A model generated the notes under the pieces. It had not been told where the DNA came from. It worked only from the letters and a program-made list of their open reading frames with translations, and ran no database searches. Position numbers and translations under genes: made by a program. From a virus, in the IMG/VR virus record IMGVR_UViG_3300024933_000034, positions 1 through 37,204 of that record: a DNA stretch of 37,204 bases; one strand, given 5' to 3'. Shown piece by piece: positions 36,804-37,204 of this stretch (its first letter is position 1; every line of letters begins with the position of its first letter).

Positions 36804-37204
36804 GCGCTGAAGTCACACGCATGGCGCTCAAGCGCCATGAAATGCTGGAAGAGCTGCAGGCTGTGATCGCCCGCCAGTTGGAGGAAATGGGGACGCCCCC
36901 GGATGCCGCCTCGGTCATCGGCTCGTCGGCCGTGGACTACCTGAGTACCTACTGGGCGGGCCAGGTGGTCACATTCCCAAAGGACGCGCAGTACAAGCTG
37001 ACGCTCAAGGAGCTGGAGATTTACGACCAGTTCGACGGCCGCAACAAAGACGACCTGGCGCGCCGCTATGGAATGACGCCGCGCGGGATGGGCAAACTGC
37101 TCAAGCGCATCCGCGAGAAGATCAGGGACCAGAACGCCGAGGCGGATGCAGCGGGCCAACTTGATCTGATCGGGCATCCCGAGCCCGATATGCATGGCAT
37201 CTGA
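36800..37204 (+). CDS. mor: Mor family transcriptional activator
   Basis: This 134-residue protein starts at GTG 36800, overlapping the GemA stop. The dimerisation half has VVTFPKDAQYKLTLKELEIYDQFDGRN (56-82), and the HTH at 83-108 (DDLARRYGMTPRGMGKLLKRIREK) matches Mor/C. In Mu, Mor turns on the middle promoter and C the late ones. Only this one member is visible here, so it could activate the late operon directly, for example at the 25-bp element. The gene ends exactly at the window edge. Confidence 0.9.
   Translation: MSAEVTRMALKRHEMLEELQAVIARQLEEMGTPPDAASVIGSSAVDYLSTYWAGQVVTFPKDAQYKLTLKELEIYDQFDGRNKDDLARRYGMTPRGMGKLLKRIREKIRDQNAEADAAGQLDLIGHPEPDMHGI

Overview
The window is almost a complete transposable (Mu-type) phage or prophage of about 37 kb. 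GC content is high, and the phage HU protein and capsid genes look betaproteobacterial. A Comamonadaceae-like host (Acidovorax/Comamonas/Delftia type) is my best inference, but no flanking host gene is present to confirm it. Neither phage end (attL/attR) is visible: the left edge cuts a DNA methyltransferase and the right edge coincides with the stop codon of a Mor-type activator.

Layout. Two opposed transcription units diverge from a control region near 24.7-26.5 kb. Leftward (minus strand, 24.7 kb to 0.0 kb) runs the late operon: holin, lytic transglycosylase endolysin, nested Rz/Rz1 spanins, TraR-like zinc protein, gp25/gp26-like proteins, small terminase, a two-helix membrane peptide, large terminase, DUF935 portal, F-like head protein fused to a PBECR-type nuclease domain, G-like morphogenesis protein, I-type protease with an internal scaffold start, decoration-like protein, T-type major capsid, gp35/gp36-like proteins, tail terminator, major tail protein, a G/GT-type tail chaperone pair with a -1 slippery site, a 1872-residue tape measure, a distal tail protein, a beta-propeller tail fibre, a fibre chaperone, a permuted NlpC/P60-like protein, and finally com plus a methyltransferase. 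No sheath gene is present, so the tail should be long and non-contractile (B3/D3112-like siphovirus). Heads are of Mu type.

Rightward (plus strand, 26.5-37.2 kb) runs the early operon: a BcepMu gp16-type DNA-binding protein, CII-like and winged-helix regulators, a DUF3102 protein, a DDE transposase (TnpA) and its AAA+ ATPase partner (TnpB/MuB-like), a string of small tightly coupled unknown genes, DUF3164, a DUF7303-like protein, HU, GemA and Mor. The divergent arrangement, with Mor at the far end of the early arm, is like BcepMu rather than Mu. Between the arms sit an XRE repressor, a small membrane protein and a secreted protein (morons or lysogeny genes). A further antisense zinc protein lies inside the early arm.

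How it should work (inference). The repressor would hold a palindromic operator that lies in the spacer of a near-consensus early promoter. On induction the early operon makes the transposition machinery and, last, Mor. Mor would then activate late promoters. A 25-bp element found twice, before the lysis cluster and before gene I, occupies the places of Plys and PI in Mu and is the best candidate for the late-promoter element. At the end of the late operon, Com would relieve a 9-bp hairpin that ends on the methyltransferase start codon, which reproduces the com-mom logic with a different modification enzyme.
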